A stretch of 64,000 nt of DNA, taken from Acinetobacter higginsii (lineage in GTDB: Bacteria > Pseudomonadota > Gammaproteobacteria > Pseudomonadales > Moraxellaceae). Location of the stretch: the NCBI RefSeq assembly GCF_000369525.1, contig NZ_KB850072.1, forward strand, positions 2,475,387-2,539,386, written 5' to 3'. The notes beneath the pieces are model-generated. The model saw only the letters and a list, made by a program, of their open reading frames with translations. It searched no databases and was not told the DNA's origin. Position numbers and translations under genes: made by a program. This document shows positions 9,199 through 18,031 of the stretch, one piece after another (the stretch's first letter is position 1; each line of letters starts with the position of its first letter).

Positions 9199-10077
9199 TT
9201 AATCATTATTTTTCAGTTTTGATTCTTTTTTTTGTAAAATGTTATCCCGATATGCCACCAATAAAAAATATGCTAAAGCTGAAGTATGCTCCTTTGGTAT
9301 AATTCGTGGGGTTATTTCATCATTATACAACCAGTATCCATCTGATCTTTGAGTGTCAACTATTCGTTGAATAAATTCAGCAGGAACCATATCTACTCGT
9401 CCAATCAATGCAAGTATTGCTGCTCTTTCTATCTGAAGATCGTTTAGCTTTGTTTCAACATCAAACTCTGCTTTTAAACGGTTGATTAATAATGGTAAAG
9501 CTTGTTGATAGGGTTGGTTATCAACACAACCTTTGTCTTTGGCGATCACTAATGCCAAAATTTGATGAGTGGTTACATATCCATAATCTAGAGGAGAAAT
9601 AAGCGGATTTTCATCAAAATGATCACTACACGTTATTGAATAGCCCATCATTAAGAATGATTTTTTTACCTGCCTATTATATTCCTCAGTCTCTAATGGA
9701 AATGTATTTAAGCGAAGTGCTAGCTCAGGTTTAAAAGCAATATCTTTAAAAGTTAAAAAATCTAATTTTTCAACTTTTAATTTTTTATCTCGAATAGTCC
9801 ATAAATAGTATTCAATAAATTCAGGAAAACTATTTGACTGTTCAATATAATGGGGTAAAGGCTTTATTAAAACTGGAGGCTTTCCCATTAAAATAGCAGC
9901 TTGCCCAACTAAAAATGCAACATCTGCATATACTTTCCGACCATAAATTGATTTTTCAAACGACTTTATACTCTGATTATAGTCATTTTTATTATTTCCA
10001 GCCGATGTGTTCGAACAAAAAAAAATAGAAGTTAAAAAAAATATAAATAACTTACACAACATACGATTACACACCAT
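9199..10077 (-). CDS. secreted protein with QxxDGxW alpha-toroid motif
   Basis: Exported protein of 292 residues, function unknown. A hydrophobic signal region (about 6-26) ends near NTSAG. The C-terminal half shows two similar helical segments, TTHQILALVIAKDKGC (about 169-184) and HTSALAYFLLVAYRDN (about 264-279), and between them the motif QRSDGYW at 243-249. QxxDGxW is the hallmark of alpha/alpha-toroid folds (squalene/terpene cyclases, protein prenyltransferases and related secreted proteins). The catalytic DxDD-type acid motif of cyclases is not evident, so I would not call an enzyme. Codon use is strongly AT-rich. No good ribosome binding site precedes ATG 10077, and Met6 (10062) is an alternative start. 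The five-repeat lipoprotein follows directly. Confidence 0.65.
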   Translation of the reverse strand: MVCNRMLCKLFIFFLTSIFFCSNTSAGNNKNDYNQSIKSFEKSIYGRKVYADVAFLVGQAAILMGKPPVLIKPLPHYIEQSNSFPEFIEYYLWTIRDKKLKVEKLDFLTFKDIAFKPELALRLNTFPLETEEYNRQVKKSFLMMGYSITCSDHFDENPLISPLDYGYVTTHQILALVIAKDKGCVDNQPYQQALPLLINRLKAEFDVETKLNDLQIERAAILALIGRVDMVPAEFIQRIVDTQRSDGYWLYNDEITPRIIPKEHTSALAYFLLVAYRDNILQKKESKLKNND

Positions 10078-10099
10078 CTATTGATAATAATCAATTAAT

Positions 10100-10133
10100 A
10101 AAGGAAGAGGCTAAATTAATAGCCTCTTCCTTT
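10100..10133 (-). terminator. terminator of the four-gene secreted-protein operon
   Basis: Perfect 13-bp stem AAAGGAAGAGGCT (10100-10112) and AGCCTCTTCCTTT (10121-10133) with an eight-base loop, directly after the 10144 gene. It divides the island into a four-gene operon and the downstream toroid-lipoprotein pair. Confidence 0.8.
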
Positions 10134-10143
10134 AATTTTAAAC

Positions 10144-11973
10144 CTAACAGAACTTTAATCCTCCCCAACAGTTAGGTACAACCGCCTGATAATTACTTAA
10201 AGGCAAGTCAGACAATCCCATAACTGCAGGTACCCCTTTTACATCAATAATACCAATCGATTTATATAGTGGAGCGCCAAACAAAGCATTCAACGCATCA
10301 CCCGTATTTAAAGCAATAAAATTTTTACCAATCGGACCAAAAGATCCTGCAGCTGTCGTTGTCTCTTCGCGGTAGTCTAGATTTACACCATCTTGGCTAC
10401 GCCAACCAGGTTGGCCAATACAAATAAACGAACAATTATTTTTTGCATATAATGGATTACCAGCCGAGTCTGTTTTTTGTTGACTAAAGAAATTATTAAT
10501 AAATGTTGCCACTTGAGGTAATACATCATCCATAGATACTTTGGTTTGTGGTTCTAAGGCACCAAAATTCAATGGTTCGGAAAATGACATCCACCATCCT
10601 CGTTGAGCAATATCATCAGAATTACTACCAGGCCAACGAAGTGCCTCCTTTTGCAACGATAGATAAAACCCCTTATTAAAGTCATAGCCTGTGATTTTAC
10701 CACTCGCATCTTTTATTGCTTTCGCCACGGGTAAGTTATGCATCCGTTTAAAATCTTGCTGTACCGAGACATTCGCTGCTAAGTTATCAATAAAAGTACA
10801 CGCTGTATTACTCGCAGCATTACTACTATTTAGACAACCCATTTGGCCAGTAGGAACACCAAAATTACGAAGTGTAGTATTGTATTGTTGTTTCTGCGCA
10901 GGTGTTAAACCATCTGAATTCGTAGTTAGCCATGGGTCACTCGTGTCTCGTACTGTCCAAGAACGGCTACCAGATTCCCCCATATAGAAAGTAGCATTAT
11001 TCACACTCGCAATACTATCATCCATCTGCATATAAATCGGACCATCTGATGCCCCTACAGCAATTCGCCCAACAGGGACATTATCCACTTTTAAATTCAG
11101 CTGAGACATACGATTACCAGTCACTACAGTCTGAGGAAAGATAAACTTGATATCTTTTTGAGCAATATTAATCCCCCAACTCGATACACCGCTAGGTGGA
11201 GCTTGATAGTTATTACTACTTGGATTCATTTTATCAACAGCGGTATATGCCGTGCGATATCCATAAATAACGCCTAAGGCATTAATATAAACTGGCGCAT
11301 ATATCATTTGGTCTCGAGTTAAACCAAACTTAGCGGCCTGCGTACTGGCTGTGACGTCAACTGGATCTGTTACAATATAGCCACTAAAGGTATTAATCCC
11401 ACCTTGGTTTAATTGCGAAGCTGGCGTATTAGGTTGATCATTATTGGTACCAGCTGTCATATAGCCTTTAATACCCTCAGCACTTAAACGTACCCCTGTC
11501 ATTTCTCGAGTAGATGCACTTTGCGGATTTTTAATTGCAAATTCGATAAAAGGATTCCGTAATATTGCACTACTTGCCGCGCGCTCATTTACGCCAGAAG
11601 TACCACTATAGTTCCAAATTGGAGTTCCATCTGATGCAACAGAAGTCGGAACTCCTGTTAAAGCCAAGTTTTCAATATCAATATCACAACCATTGGCTCC
11701 ATTGATTCCACCACAGCCCAACTGTAGTTTTTTAATATTTAGATTGGCTTCTAAATCTGCCTGTAGGCCCATTTTATAAAAGCTAATATTGCCATATTTA
11801 GAATTATAATTGCTGTCGATACTACTTCCAGCAGTCGTGCCCATATAAAGCAATGCTTGTCCCGTTGCCTGACGCATTTGTTCATCATCTAGACTATGTA
11901 AACTCGAGGCAGCAAAACTCTGAACTGCTAATATGCTTAGAGTCAAAGTACCCAATATTCCATATTTTTTCAT
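10144..11973 (-). CDS. secreted DUF6160-like tag-motif protein (609 aa)
   Basis: Large exported protein, function unknown, fourth gene of the 17.6-10.1 kb operon. The signal peptide ends near SFAAS and is followed by the tag LHSLDDEQMRQATGQALL. The body is Asn/Ser/Thr/Gly-rich with alternating beta-type sequence and a close Cys pair in CGGINGANGCDIDIE, and it ends with NCWGGLKFC, a C-terminal Cys pair. A good AAGGAAA site precedes the ATG. The gap from the upstream gene is only 17 bases, so translation is probably coupled. In size and layout it recalls Acinetobacter FilF-type proteins, but this comparison is from memory and unverified. Confidence 0.7.
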   Translation of the reverse strand: MKKYGILGTLTLSILAVQSFAASSLHSLDDEQMRQATGQALLYMGTTAGSSIDSNYNSKYGNISFYKMGLQADLEANLNIKKLQLGCGGINGANGCDIDIENLALTGVPTSVASDGTPIWNYSGTSGVNERAASSAILRNPFIEFAIKNPQSASTREMTGVRLSAEGIKGYMTAGTNNDQPNTPASQLNQGGINTFSGYIVTDPVDVTASTQAAKFGLTRDQMIYAPVYINALGVIYGYRTAYTAVDKMNPSSNNYQAPPSGVSSWGINIAQKDIKFIFPQTVVTGNRMSQLNLKVDNVPVGRIAVGASDGPIYMQMDDSIASVNNATFYMGESGSRSWTVRDTSDPWLTTNSDGLTPAQKQQYNTTLRNFGVPTGQMGCLNSSNAASNTACTFIDNLAANVSVQQDFKRMHNLPVAKAIKDASGKITGYDFNKGFYLSLQKEALRWPGSNSDDIAQRGWWMSFSEPLNFGALEPQTKVSMDDVLPQVATFINNFFSQQKTDSAGNPLYAKNNCSFICIGQPGWRSQDGVNLDYREETTTAAGSFGPIGKNFIALNTGDALNALFGAPLYKSIGIIDVKGVPAVMGLSDLPLSNYQAVVPNCWGGLKFC

Positions 11974-11990
11974 TGCTCTATTTCCTTAGC

Positions 11991-14474
11991 TCATGGGAGT
12001 CTTGTGAAGCCGCCATTTCGAGGCGTTATTCCCATACTGGCATCAATACGCCCACCAGTCATTACCATTTCACCTAAACGTTGTCCTGGGGGGCTTAACG
12101 TTGGATTAGTTAAATTTGCTGGTGGGTATAAATTAATATCTCTTACTCGTAATACATTTAATGCTTCTCGATCCGGATTAATATTAAAACTATAATTAAA
12201 CCCAACATTATCCTTATTCACTGCAATAGCATTATTAAACTGGATAAGACCAGAAATATTATCAAAACCAATCATGGAGTCATCGACTGGATCGCTTAAC
12301 TGAATTGCACCGTCTTTGAGCAAATAACGCCCAACAATAGATAAGCGTGCCTGATTATTGGCATTGATTTCATTATTAGGAACCAAACTAAAATCCATGT
12401 CACCGAACATTTTTAGTTTTAATCCATATAAAACATCATCTTTGGTATTAAATGGATTTTTTATACCCGATGATGGTGTACCTGCGGCATTATAACTAGG
12501 CAAATACCCCCCAGCAATTTCTGCAGCCATCACCATCAATAAGTCTTTAAGGGATACATTTACATTCCCATTTTCAAAACCCATCGTGCCATAACCACGC
12601 AATAGCATATCTATATTGCGCAATCCAATATAATAATTATTATTCGCATCTACCACCATAATAGATGTAGTTTTTGTTCCTTCTGGATTACGCCCTTGCA
12701 CACTTAAACCAAGTGCCAAACCTAAACGATCAACCCCATTCACAGTCGACTTCGTTACAGTGTTATTGGTATTATCCAAACCATAAACTGAACCTGAATA
12801 TTTGGTTGCATACACAGCAATATTACTATTTAGATTATAATATGGTAAACCCAATCCCCAAGTATTGTCCTTTCCAGCATCGACATCAATTGCATTTCCA
12901 GTTGAAACACCACTGCTTGAAGTAAAACGACCACGTTTTGAAACGGCTTGGAAATCACCTCCACGAATTGCAACCACTAAACTATTTGGAGTAGTATTAC
13001 TTGCAATTTGTTGCTTATAGTCTACAGCTGTAGTTAAAGTACCACTTGCCCCACCCAAACGCGCACTATTCAACACACTATTTTGCGGTAAAAGCAAATG
13101 ACGCGTATTTGCCAGTCCTAAGTAGACATTGCCACTATCAAAATAAGCACGTTCATTCGAGTTAGAAATGAGTGGACTTAACTTACTGAACTCAAAGCCG
13201 AATGTATTTGTACCTGCACCACCAATTTCTAAAGTAGTCGCCTTACCACCTGTCCCAAGCATTCCATCGCCATCACTGGTAAACTCACCATGTAAACGAA
13301 CCCCAATTCCTGTAGAACCCAATATAGATCCATCTGTACCTGTAGACGTTGATGGATCACCATTATCAGTACTGGTTGCATAACCTAGAATATTATTTGT
13401 TTGTCCGCTCGCATTGACGCCACGAATCTGCAAATAACTATTGACCATCCGTCCACTCGCCCCAACACGAATAAGCCCTTTCGCAGCATCTGCCTCATTT
13501 GCTCCAATGGCCAAAGTATAAACAGGGTTTGTAGAGTCAACATAAGCCCTTTTTTTAGTCATTAGTTCAATATTCAAACCAGAACTGGTTGCAATCACTT
13601 GATTATAAGTTAGTGAAGCTTGATTTGTATCTAGCTCTCGATAGGTTGCATTAGCACTCTGAGCTGCATTCATATTGGGTATTGGTACCCGAGTAAAATC
13701 AATATAGCCATGTGTCGCATCTGGCGACTGCTGTATCGTCGCAGGAAGAACAGTACCGCCTGCACTGTCTTTGACACTATTGGTTTGCAACATTAAACCT
13801 TTTGTAGGGTCAACATAAATTACTCCCTTACCATCGAAATTAAAATTAAAGTTTTTTAAAATCAACTGATTGTAATAATTACTCGCAGCAGCACCGTCAT
13901 TCAATCCAAAGTACATATTTAGGTTGCGTAAGTTAAGGCCCAAACTTGCTTGAGAATTTGGGTCAAATAAACCATTTTTAGTTTGAAAACGAATATTCTG
14001 TGGCGAGTCTGTTTGCAATGCGACATTACCAATAAGATTATCACACGTTCCTGCTGTTTGATTACAGACCTGAAAGCCTTTAACTGAAATCGTAGAAGGT
14101 AATGACTCTATTTCAAAATCCAAACCCGCAGTTGCTTTTCCATTATTGACCGTAGTACCTGACTGAATCTTATAATTTGTACCAAGTTGGTAGTTTCCAC
14201 CTTTATAATTCGTATTTTTACGAACTTGCACACCATTGGCTGTTGCTCTTAAATCCTTCTCACCGGTTGGTGTCCCTGCTTTGTCTTGCCAATAAAGCTG
14301 ATCAAAATCCATTTGCTTATATTCAGTCTGCAAATATAGCCCATCCTGAGCATTCACTAAACTTAGATCGCTATCTTGCAATTCTTGTAAAGCATATACG
14401 CTCTGAGTCAATAAAATACTACTTGCCAATACTGTTAAAACAAAATGACGTGTAGATGTTGGCTTCCTTTTCAT
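11991..14474 (-). CDS. secreted DUF6160-like tag-motif protein (827 aa)
   Basis: Largest of the five tagged exported proteins. The signal peptide ends near SVYA, followed by the tag LQELQDSDLSLVNAQDGLYL, in which the usual TGQ is NAQ. The body has repeated beta-type units such as GLDFEIESLP, LGLNLRNLNMYFGLN and NYYIGLRNIDMLLRGYG, with a short Cys pair (VCNQTAGTC) near residue 140. No membrane helix is seen after the signal. The phrases NxYxGLxN and LRNxxM recur, suggesting a repetitive beta-sheet or beta-solenoid architecture. The start has AAGGAAG upstream. It sits 23 bases after the 252-residue gene and 17 bases before the 609-residue gene in one operon. Its function is unknown. Confidence 0.72.
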   Translation of the reverse strand: MKRKPTSTRHFVLTVLASSILLTQSVYALQELQDSDLSLVNAQDGLYLQTEYKQMDFDQLYWQDKAGTPTGEKDLRATANGVQVRKNTNYKGGNYQLGTNYKIQSGTTVNNGKATAGLDFEIESLPSTISVKGFQVCNQTAGTCDNLIGNVALQTDSPQNIRFQTKNGLFDPNSQASLGLNLRNLNMYFGLNDGAAASNYYNQLILKNFNFNFDGKGVIYVDPTKGLMLQTNSVKDSAGGTVLPATIQQSPDATHGYIDFTRVPIPNMNAAQSANATYRELDTNQASLTYNQVIATSSGLNIELMTKKRAYVDSTNPVYTLAIGANEADAAKGLIRVGASGRMVNSYLQIRGVNASGQTNNILGYATSTDNGDPSTSTGTDGSILGSTGIGVRLHGEFTSDGDGMLGTGGKATTLEIGGAGTNTFGFEFSKLSPLISNSNERAYFDSGNVYLGLANTRHLLLPQNSVLNSARLGGASGTLTTAVDYKQQIASNTTPNSLVVAIRGGDFQAVSKRGRFTSSSGVSTGNAIDVDAGKDNTWGLGLPYYNLNSNIAVYATKYSGSVYGLDNTNNTVTKSTVNGVDRLGLALGLSVQGRNPEGTKTTSIMVVDANNNYYIGLRNIDMLLRGYGTMGFENGNVNVSLKDLLMVMAAEIAGGYLPSYNAAGTPSSGIKNPFNTKDDVLYGLKLKMFGDMDFSLVPNNEINANNQARLSIVGRYLLKDGAIQLSDPVDDSMIGFDNISGLIQFNNAIAVNKDNVGFNYSFNINPDREALNVLRVRDINLYPPANLTNPTLSPPGQRLGEMVMTGGRIDASMGITPRNGGFTRLP

Positions 14475-14497
14475 CTCAATGCTTCCTTATTTTTATT

Positions 14498-15256
14498 TTA
14501 ACAACGAGGGTGTGTACCACCAGCGCAACTAAACATTTTAATTGAACCTGTCATCGATAAATTGGCATTCATGTTGACACCTAAAAAGCCCTTTTCACGC
14601 CCTACACTTGTAGCCTCGGTATAGTTAGGATTATTAGCATCAAAAGCACCATCACTCGCTGTATATTGCCCCTTATTTAAGTAACCACGAGTTGAAGTAT
14701 TCGAACCTGTTGGAGTTGGTGTTGCATCCGCATTTGCATCCGCATCGTTTTCAATTGCGAGTGACTGAAACCCAAGATTTCGCACTTGAATGGGAACTTT
14801 AGGATCAAAACTAAACATTAAAGCGGCTTTTGTTACACTGCCATAAGAGACATCCACCCCATCTATTCCTAATTTTGGAATATTGACAGTGCCTTGAATC
14901 CCTTTAAAAGTAATCCATTGCTTTTTCCCTGCATTGGTACCAAGTGGATTACCGGATACATCTACAGAACGGTTATTCAATGCAATTGCTAAACGACAAA
15001 ACTCTAATGCATCCTTTCGGCACAGAGAAGTGTCAAACTGAGGTGTACGCGCAGGGTCATACATGGCTAACAAGGTTGTGCTTGGAGCTGCTCCCGTGAT
15101 CTTATTTTGGTTTAAGTTAAAGGCTAAATTGAGATCTGCTCCAGCTTGTCCCGTCATCGTTTGTAATTCAGCATCTGTTAAATCACTTAATTCTGCAAAA
15201 CTTGGGTTAGCAAGTAATAGTGCACATAAAGCAAATAATGAGTGATATCCTTTCAT
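14498..15256 (-). CDS. secreted DUF6160-like tag-motif protein (252 aa, FilA-like)
   Basis: Smallest of the tagged exported proteins and the one closest, as I recall, to Acinetobacter FilA. The signal peptide ends near PSFA, and the tag LSDLTDAELQTMTGQAGADL follows immediately. A Cys pair (LCRKDALEFCRLA) comes next, then a conserved-looking NNRSVD...KKQWITFKGIQGTVNIPKLGIDGVDVSYG region (key residues KQW, FKG, GID). It ends in CAGGTHPRC, again a Cys pair at the C-terminus. AAGGAG lies upstream of the ATG. It is the second gene of the operon, 12 bases after the 780-residue gene. No pilin, chaperone or usher genes are present, so a pilus role is only a name-based guess. Confidence 0.72.
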   Translation of the reverse strand: MKGYHSLFALCALLLANPSFAELSDLTDAELQTMTGQAGADLNLAFNLNQNKITGAAPSTTLLAMYDPARTPQFDTSLCRKDALEFCRLAIALNNRSVDVSGNPLGTNAGKKQWITFKGIQGTVNIPKLGIDGVDVSYGSVTKAALMFSFDPKVPIQVRNLGFQSLAIENDADANADATPTPTGSNTSTRGYLNKGQYTASDGAFDANNPNYTEATSVGREKGFLGVNMNANLSMTGSIKMFSCAGGTHPRC

Positions 15257-15268
15257 CCTACTTGCTCC

Positions 15269-17611
15269 TTAATTAATACCAGTCGTGGTCAGTTTTAAAT
15301 GCTGAATCAATAAACCATCAATTACTGCTGAACCCATATTATTTGCAACTGTCTGCGCTGAACTTAAACTACTTGGAAATGTTGTTGGAACATTGGTTTG
15401 GCGACCTACAATTTGAGAGTTGGTATTTTGAGTAAAATTCGTTTTAGACGTCTGTGTCCAATTTTGCCAAGCACCTGTTCCCGATGGATTCCAATTGCCA
15501 GATGCACAATTACTGCTTGCACAACGTCGTCGTTGAAGAGTTTGTATATAGTCAATCTGGTTTTCGCTGGTTAAATTGGTTGCATCTTGCAATTCACCAA
15601 ATGAAATACCAAATGCGTCTACGCCATTGTATGCCGAAAGTAAGTTTTTCGTTGCATCATAATTCGTAGAGCCAATGGTAATACTACTATGTGTAGCACC
15701 GCTGGTTTGATAGTTAACACCACCTAATGAAATATTATTTGGATTGCCACTATTTGCTCCACTACAACGATAAATATTACAGGTTGAACCCAAATAGCTC
15801 ACACCTGAATCTGGTATTGTTGCGCCATTTAAGCCATTATCAAAATCATAGCGTGTATAAATTTTACTATAAACGTCTACATCATTTGGTATACGTGTTA
15901 CCTCAATACTAAAGTTTCCACCTTTGGCATCAAAAATCACAGGCTGATACAATGTCCCCAGAACAATATTGGCATTTAAACCATATATAAATAAACCTTT
16001 ACTACTATCAAAACTTGGAGCACTACCTCCAAGTGCAGGGGTATTGGTTACATAATCATTACCTGCCGCATTGAGCACAGTCTCAGCATTGATTCTGAGC
16101 ATACTTTTTTTCGCACTGTCTGGAAGTTTCCAGCTATTCGTACTACTCGCTTTTGCTGTTACAACACGAAACCCTTCTTGTGTCACGCATTGACCAGGAT
16201 TATTTGAACTAGTTGTACTTGATTGCCCTGTATTCCCTGCTGCTGCACCACAAATTGCTTTGATTGACCAAGCAGAAGAACCATCAGATTGCTTATAAAT
16301 ACGGTAATTTTCCCAAATCCGATTAGCTCCTGTCCCCCTGACTAAACGTGGACTGGCATCATCAACTGTGGCATTTCCTTGACTGTTGCCCAGTGGAACA
16401 TAAGATTTAATAACTAAATTATCTGCTGGATTTGCAACATTGATTACACTTGGATTATTTGTGCCAGGTGTTGTTAAGCTTACCGGACCATTCCACATCA
16501 CCGTACCGACAGGAACATTACCCGTTCCATCCGAAATAACAACCTTATTTGTTCCGCCAATAGAGCTAAAATTACCCGCTTTTAATTGCGCTAATTCTGT
16601 TGCAGTAAAGGCATTGGCCTTAAATCCAATCGAACTAGCATCATAGGTTTGCCAAGTTCTTGTTGTAGTTGTATCGACTATTGCACGGTAATCCGAACCT
16701 TGTGTTGGCATTGAATTTAGGCGTAACGTTGCGGCCATCCCCAAAGTATTATTATATGCCTTACTTAAACCAGCTTGGGCTGTTGTATTTCCACCAATAA
16801 CACCATCTAAAGTTCGAAACATTTTAAAATTCGAACCGTTTACACTAAAACCATCCCACACCATATTAAAACGCAACTGGTTACTTAAACCATTATAAGC
16901 ATCTGCAATCTTTGTGCCCTCAGCAATATTGGCATCACGCATAAATGCATCACCCCACAAGCTAAGTCTCAAGTTATACGCTGACTTTTCAGCATCAGTC
17001 AAAGCATTAATATCATTATAATTATTTGCAGAAGTTAAGGTTTTATACAAAGGTGCTTCAAAATTAAAGTAGGTTACATCACGACCTGTCGCGGTATCAT
17101 TAAACTGTTGAACTTTGTCGGTGTTAGTTTGAAAAATCCAAGGGTTGTTTGCAGTTCCCCAACTATTAATTGGACGACCAAAACTCATATCCCAATTAGC
17201 TGAAGTTCTTCCAGCTCCCCATGCAACATTTGATTGTGACAAATTTAAACCATATAAAAAGATATCCGCCTTTCTAATAACAGCACCATTTGCGTCATAC
17301 ACTTCGCCATCGGTTGTATTGTAAGTATAGTTTGGTGTGTAAGTATAATTTCCAGGAGTTCCTGTTCTTTTATTTCCTTGCAATGGACCAATTGGAATCA
17401 AACGCAGATAACCTGTATCCTTCACATCATCTGCGCCATTCATACGCATAGAAAAACCTTCTGGTAGGAATGCAATCCCCTCACCTGTTGTTTCACTTAA
17501 AGCATCATCAGAAATTTCTTGTAGTGCAAAAATAGATTGACTTACACATAAGCTAATAAAACTTGCTAAAACAGTTCTTTTAAACAAAACCGTAGAAGTT
17601 GATCTAGTCAT
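15269..17611 (-). CDS. secreted DUF6160-like tag-motif protein (780 aa)
   Basis: First gene of the four-gene operon. The signal peptide (ending SIFA) is followed by the tag LQEISDDALSETTGEGIAFL. The long body is rich in Asn, Thr, Gly and Ser, with beta-type repeats and several Cys residues in close pairs (CNIYRC, CASSNC). The C-terminus (AVIDGLLIQHLKLTTTGIN) resembles that of the 346-residue protein at 6532, suggesting a shared terminal strand that could be a recognition or insertion element. TAGGAAGG precedes the ATG. A 420-base gap with a possible promoter separates it from tpsB. Its function is unknown. Confidence 0.72.
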   Translation of the reverse strand: MTRSTSTVLFKRTVLASFISLCVSQSIFALQEISDDALSETTGEGIAFLPEGFSMRMNGADDVKDTGYLRLIPIGPLQGNKRTGTPGNYTYTPNYTYNTTDGEVYDANGAVIRKADIFLYGLNLSQSNVAWGAGRTSANWDMSFGRPINSWGTANNPWIFQTNTDKVQQFNDTATGRDVTYFNFEAPLYKTLTSANNYNDINALTDAEKSAYNLRLSLWGDAFMRDANIAEGTKIADAYNGLSNQLRFNMVWDGFSVNGSNFKMFRTLDGVIGGNTTAQAGLSKAYNNTLGMAATLRLNSMPTQGSDYRAIVDTTTTRTWQTYDASSIGFKANAFTATELAQLKAGNFSSIGGTNKVVISDGTGNVPVGTVMWNGPVSLTTPGTNNPSVINVANPADNLVIKSYVPLGNSQGNATVDDASPRLVRGTGANRIWENYRIYKQSDGSSAWSIKAICGAAAGNTGQSSTTSSNNPGQCVTQEGFRVVTAKASSTNSWKLPDSAKKSMLRINAETVLNAAGNDYVTNTPALGGSAPSFDSSKGLFIYGLNANIVLGTLYQPVIFDAKGGNFSIEVTRIPNDVDVYSKIYTRYDFDNGLNGATIPDSGVSYLGSTCNIYRCSGANSGNPNNISLGGVNYQTSGATHSSITIGSTNYDATKNLLSAYNGVDAFGISFGELQDATNLTSENQIDYIQTLQRRRCASSNCASGNWNPSGTGAWQNWTQTSKTNFTQNTNSQIVGRQTNVPTTFPSSLSSAQTVANNMGSAVIDGLLIQHLKLTTTGIN

Positions 17612-18031
17612 CTTGACCTTCCTATTACCCGATGCTCCGCATCATCATTCTTTTTCTAACATCCTTTAGAGTGAATCCCTACAAACTATAAGGAAAATCG
17701 TATTCACGCTTCACTCATGGGCAGACAATATGCCTACATAATCTCATTCTTCATTATGCTGATAATTTACACAAAAGCAAAATAATTTAGGTAAACGGCG
17801 TATTTTCCGATGAGTGAAAGAAAAGATGAACGCACTTAAACTTTTCCATACTAATGATTTTTATCTGCTTATTAATTTCCTATAAAGTAAAATTTCAGCA
17901 TCTGTCAAATCCAGATGATTGTTGCAAAATGTAATTACCAGATTGAACTCTAGTTAAGCTACGATTGACACTACTATGTGCAAAACCCTGCCTCAACACT
18001 TCTCAGATAAAATCAGGTGCTAAATTCGCAA
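17612..18031 (-). promoter_or_regulatory. gap between tpsB and the four-gene operon, with candidate promoter
   Basis: AT-rich 420-base stretch without a convincing gene. On the minus strand a possible sigma-70 promoter reads TTGCTT (17775-17780), a 16-base spacer and CATAAT (17753-17758). This would give a 5' leader of about 140 nt before the gene at 17611. A 9-bp inverted pair TTCACTCAT/ATGAGTGAA lies at about 17710 and 17811. I see no clear terminator after tpsB. Confidence 0.35.

Noticed and set aside
14498..15256. A chaperone-usher pilus system around the FilA-like protein
   Set aside because: No chaperone, usher or pilin-like subunit gene is present in the window, so the pilus name is not supported here.
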